Shown here piece by piece: positions 7,015 to 8,289 of a stretch of DNA of 8,289 nt. The notes beneath the pieces were generated by a model. That model ran no database searches, had not been told where the DNA came from, and worked only from the letters and a program-made list of their open reading frames with translations. The position numbers and the translations under genes were made by a program. Source of the stretch: an uncultured Collinsella sp. (GTDB taxonomy: Bacteria; Actinomycetota; Coriobacteriia; Coriobacteriales; Coriobacteriaceae); the NCBI GenBank assembly GCA_900552425.1, contig URZR01000071.1, positions 1 to 8,289 on the forward strand. The letters are read 5' to 3'. Position 1 is the stretch's first letter, and each line of letters begins with the position of its first letter.

Positions 7015-7599
7015 TTAAATGTCGTCTGAGGAGTCGAGTTCTGCCTCGAGCTTGGCACGGCGTCTTTTCGCCGTGAAAAACGTTGCGCACAGGACAGCAA
7101 ACGTGGCCGCGAAAATCGTCGCACCGCAGAACACGCCCGTGACCAGGTTCGCCAACCAAAAGACGCTTTCGAGCGGTACGATCTGCGCCTCAGCGATACA
7201 GCGCATTGCGGCAATAACAAGCGCGAACGCGGCGCCGCTAAGACCGCTGACAAGCAGGAAATATCCAACAGGAAGATGCTCGGTTTGCCCAAAACGATTG
7301 GTATCGACATAGCCCTTCCGCGTTTGCAGTCCTGCGCAAATCAACATCACGAGAACGAGCCACAAATACATGGCTGCCTCGAACGGCGTTGCAAAGCCAT
7401 GCGGCATTTCACTAGCGTCGCTGTGAACCCACGTAACCTGTCGAGCTATAAACTGGTAGAAAAAGATCATCAACATGCCAAACGAAAGCAGCACGAAGCC
7501 AATCTTGTAGATCTTCGCGTTCTCAGCCTCCAGGCGTTCATCCTTTTGGCCGGCATATTCACGCCACTTTTGCACGATTTTCAGATCTTCATATTTCAT
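7015..7599 (-). CDS. Four-helix integral membrane protein of unknown function
   Basis: A 194-residue protein with a charged N-terminal segment (QKDERLEAENAKIYK, 18-32) followed by predicted membrane helices at about 32-52, 73-91, 111-131 and 146-174, and a charged cytoplasmic tail (AKRRRAKLEAELDSSDD). A conserved-looking loop, KGYVDTNRFGQTE (95-107), sits between helices 2 and 3. The layout resembles small membrane proteins such as the DUF6773/DUF3796 kind that often accompany tiny Cro/C1-type repressors; that family name is from memory and tentative. The start ATG has AGGAG six nt upstream, and the TAG stop of the upstream repressor overlaps this site, so translation is probably coupled. Its expression should follow the repressor's promoter. 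Confidence 0.8.
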   Translation of the reverse strand: MKYEDLKIVQKWREYAGQKDERLEAENAKIYKIGFVLLSFGMLMIFFYQFIARQVTWVHSDASEMPHGFATPFEAAMYLWLVLVMLICAGLQTRKGYVDTNRFGQTEHLPVGYFLLVSGLSGAAFALVIAAMRCIAEAQIVPLESVFWLANLVTGVFCGATIFAATFAVLCATFFTAKRRRAKLEAELDSSDDI

Positions 7600-7608
7600 A
7601 GTGAACTC

Positions 7609-7839
7609 CTAAAGAGCATTAGGGTCGGCGTCGGTTTCGTCTTCCCAAAACAAGTCGTTCAACGTAACGCGCAGCGCCTTACAGATTGCCACGCACAAAT
7701 TGAGCGTGGGGTTGTAGCCGCCCGCCTCGATAAGGCCGATGGTTTGGCGCGTAACGCCCACGGCTTGGGCTAAGTCAGCTTGCGAAAGGCCAGCCGCCGC
7801 GCGTGCCGCCTTCATGCGTAGGTTCTTTTTGCCCGGCAT
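7609..7839 (-). CDS. Small Cro/C1-family (XRE) transcriptional repressor
   Basis: A 76-residue, single-domain DNA-binding protein. Residues 18-38 (LSQADLAQAVGVTRQTIGLIE) are a textbook XRE helix-turn-helix, followed by the family segment GGYNPTLNLCVAICKALRVTLNDLFW and an acidic tail. Length and sequence match the compact YgzD-like repressors (about 65-75 residues). The ATG at 7839 is preceded by AAGGA; the open frame continues upstream but crosses the promoter, so the longer form is rejected. It is first in an operon with the membrane protein, separated by nine nt. A strong promoter bracketed by repeated TGACAGATAT-like sites just upstream suggests autoregulation. Confidence 0.9.
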   Translation of the reverse strand: MPGKKNLRMKAARAAAGLSQADLAQAVGVTRQTIGLIEAGGYNPTLNLCVAICKALRVTLNDLFWEDETDADPNAL

Positions 7840-7857
7840 GGAGTTCCTTTCGTAGTA

Positions 7858-7870
7858 ATGGACAGATATC
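7858..7870. promoter_or_regulatory. Candidate operator 1 (downstream of promoter)
   Basis: ATGGACAGATATC matches the TGACAGATAT-like motif shared with the two other sites nearby and includes the palindromic core GATATC. It lies in the 5' leader, about 20 nt upstream of the repressor start codon. Confidence 0.5.
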
Positions 7871-7879
7871 CGTTGCAAC

Positions 7880-7893
7880 ATGACAGAAATATA
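7880..7893. promoter_or_regulatory. Candidate operator 2 (overlaps -10)
   Basis: ATGACAGAAATATA covers the -10 box and transcription start. It is the inverted partner of the site at 7918-7929, so a bound dimer here would directly occlude RNA polymerase. Confidence 0.5.
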
Positions 7894-7916
7894 TTGCATC
7901 CTTCACAAGATGTCAA
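7888..7916 (-). promoter_or_regulatory. Near-consensus sigma-70-type promoter of the repressor/membrane-protein operon
   Basis: On the minus strand a perfect -35 TTGACA (7911-7916) is separated by exactly 17 bp from the -10 TATATT (7888-7893, five of six consensus bases). Transcription should start near 7881, leaving a leader of about 42 nt with AAGGA before the ATG at 7839. So strong a core promoter is typical of genes held down by a repressor. Confidence 0.8.
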
Positions 7917-7917
7917 C

Positions 7918-7929
7918 TATATCTGTCAT
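7918..7929. promoter_or_regulatory. Candidate operator 3 (next to -35)
   Basis: TATATCTGTCAT is the reverse complement of ATGACAGATATA and abuts the -35 box. Together with site 2 it brackets the core promoter as an inverted pair, consistent with cooperative binding by the Cro/C1-type protein. Confidence 0.5.
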
Positions 7930-8109
7930 TATGGAAACCATGTCCGCCATCGCCATGTGGACATAACAATTTCGATTCGCTATTCAATCTTACTCGGACA
8001 AAACCGAGTCGGAAGGACCCGAGTAAGTGGAACTTATCAGCATGGCCAACGCGCACGCCAATAACCGGATTTGCCGGAACCATGCGTGCCCCATCGTTTA
8101 ATAGCTCCG
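7930..8109. other. Non-coding region between the repressor operon and the acetyltransferase gene
   Basis: I see no convincing gene here on either strand. It contains an inverted pair ATGTCC/GGACAT (7940-7945 and 7959-7964, 13 bp apart) and a cluster of overlapping stems at 7989-8036. A nested stem lies closer to the acetyltransferase end: GCACGC/GCGTGC (8053-8058 with 8084-8089) around CCGG/CCGG (8065-8068 with 8074-8077). The last could be a weak terminator for the acetyltransferase gene, although no T-run follows on either strand. Confidence 0.5.
7989..8036. repeat. Overlapping inverted repeats with mutually exclusive stems
   Basis: CTTACTCGG (7989-7997) can pair with CCGAGTAAG (8019-8027) as a perfect 9-bp long-range stem, or its ACTCGG part can pair with the nearer CCGAGT (8004-8009) across a 6-nt loop. 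A further small stem TAAGT/ACTTA (8024-8028 with 8032-8036) overlaps the right arm. No T-tract follows. Confidence 0.5.
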
Positions 8110-8289
8110 TTATTGTTCGATGATCTTCTTGACGACCGCGGGAACGCCTGCCGCCACCACGTTGTCCGGAAGGTCTTCCGTCACGACGCTGCCCGCGGCA
8201 ATAACGCAACCACTGCCGATGGTAACCCCCTGCAGCACGGACACGTTCGCGCCAAACCAGCAGTTATCGCCTACAACAATAGGCAGAGC
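8110..8289 (-). CDS. Hexapeptide-repeat O-acetyltransferase, C-terminal part (cut by window edge)
   Basis: The last 59 residues of a protein whose 5' part lies beyond the right edge. The visible sequence runs IVVGDNCWFGANVSVLQG, VTIGSGCVIAAGSVVTEDLP and DNVVAAGVPAVVKKI, then stops at TAA (8110-8112). Repeated [LIV]-G-x-x hexapeptides and the AAGVPA-x-VVKKI ending are diagnostic of left-handed beta-helix acetyltransferases of the maltose/galactoside O-acetyltransferase (Maa/LacA/NodL) group, which move acetyl from acetyl-CoA to a sugar hydroxyl as trimers. The catalytic histidine is not in the visible part, so the substrate cannot be specified; a serine or polysaccharide acetyltransferase remains possible. 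Confidence 0.9.
   Translation of the reverse strand, partial: ALPIVVGDNCWFGANVSVLQGVTIGSGCVIAAGSVVTEDLPDNVVAAGVPAVVKKIIEQ

Noticed and set aside
7840..7899. A 20-residue N-terminal extension of the small repressor
   Set aside because: Its first codon would lie upstream of the predicted transcription start and inside the -10 region, whereas the ATG at 7839 has a good ribosome binding site and gives the usual family length.
7858..8064. A 68-codon plus-strand open frame in the intergenic region
   Set aside because: It runs through the promoter and operators of the divergent operon, has no ribosome binding site and its His/Arg-rich translation resembles no protein.

Overview
The window reads as a moderately GC-rich chromosome of an anaerobic Gram-positive actinobacterium, most likely a gut coriobacterium such as Collinsella or a relative. 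This is inferred from base composition, a LuxR-type regulator beside a giant Tat-exported sortase-anchored surface protein with an LAxTG-type sorting signal, and good AGGAG-type ribosome binding sites. No rRNA, tRNA, CRISPR array, insertion sequence or prophage gene was seen.

Layout from left to right. (1) 1-133 is a 3' flank with two hairpins: a probable terminator and a perfect 15-bp palindrome that looks like a dispersed REP-type element. (2) 134-1114, minus strand, is a GMP synthase ATP-pyrophosphatase/dimerisation protein without the glutaminase domain usually fused to it in bacteria. (3) 1115-1411 is a divergent intergenic region with a probable guaA promoter. (4) 1412-2416, plus strand, is a LuxR-type helix-turn-helix regulator with a helical, repeat-like N-terminal region. 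(5) 2572-6924, plus strand, is a 1450-residue surface protein with a twin-arginine signal, beta-rich ectodomain, Gly/Ser stalk, LAGTG motif, membrane helix and charged tail. It follows the regulator by 155 bp, and that gap holds a compact interleaved palindrome. (6) 6974-7009 is a hairpin between convergent genes. (7) 7839 down to 7015, minus strand, is a tight two-gene operon: a small Cro/C1-type repressor and a four-helix membrane protein. It has a near-consensus promoter surrounded by repeated TGACAGATAT-like sites. (8) 7930-8109 is non-coding with nested inverted repeats. (9) 8110-8289, minus strand, is the C-terminal end of a hexapeptide-repeat acetyltransferase that runs off the window.

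Two regulatory modules stand out. The LuxR-type regulator and the surface protein are co-oriented and probably functionally linked, so the anchored protein may be phase- or environment-controlled. The repressor/membrane-protein pair appears self-regulated from its own operators. The least described item is the surface protein, whose large middle region matches no family I can name with confidence.
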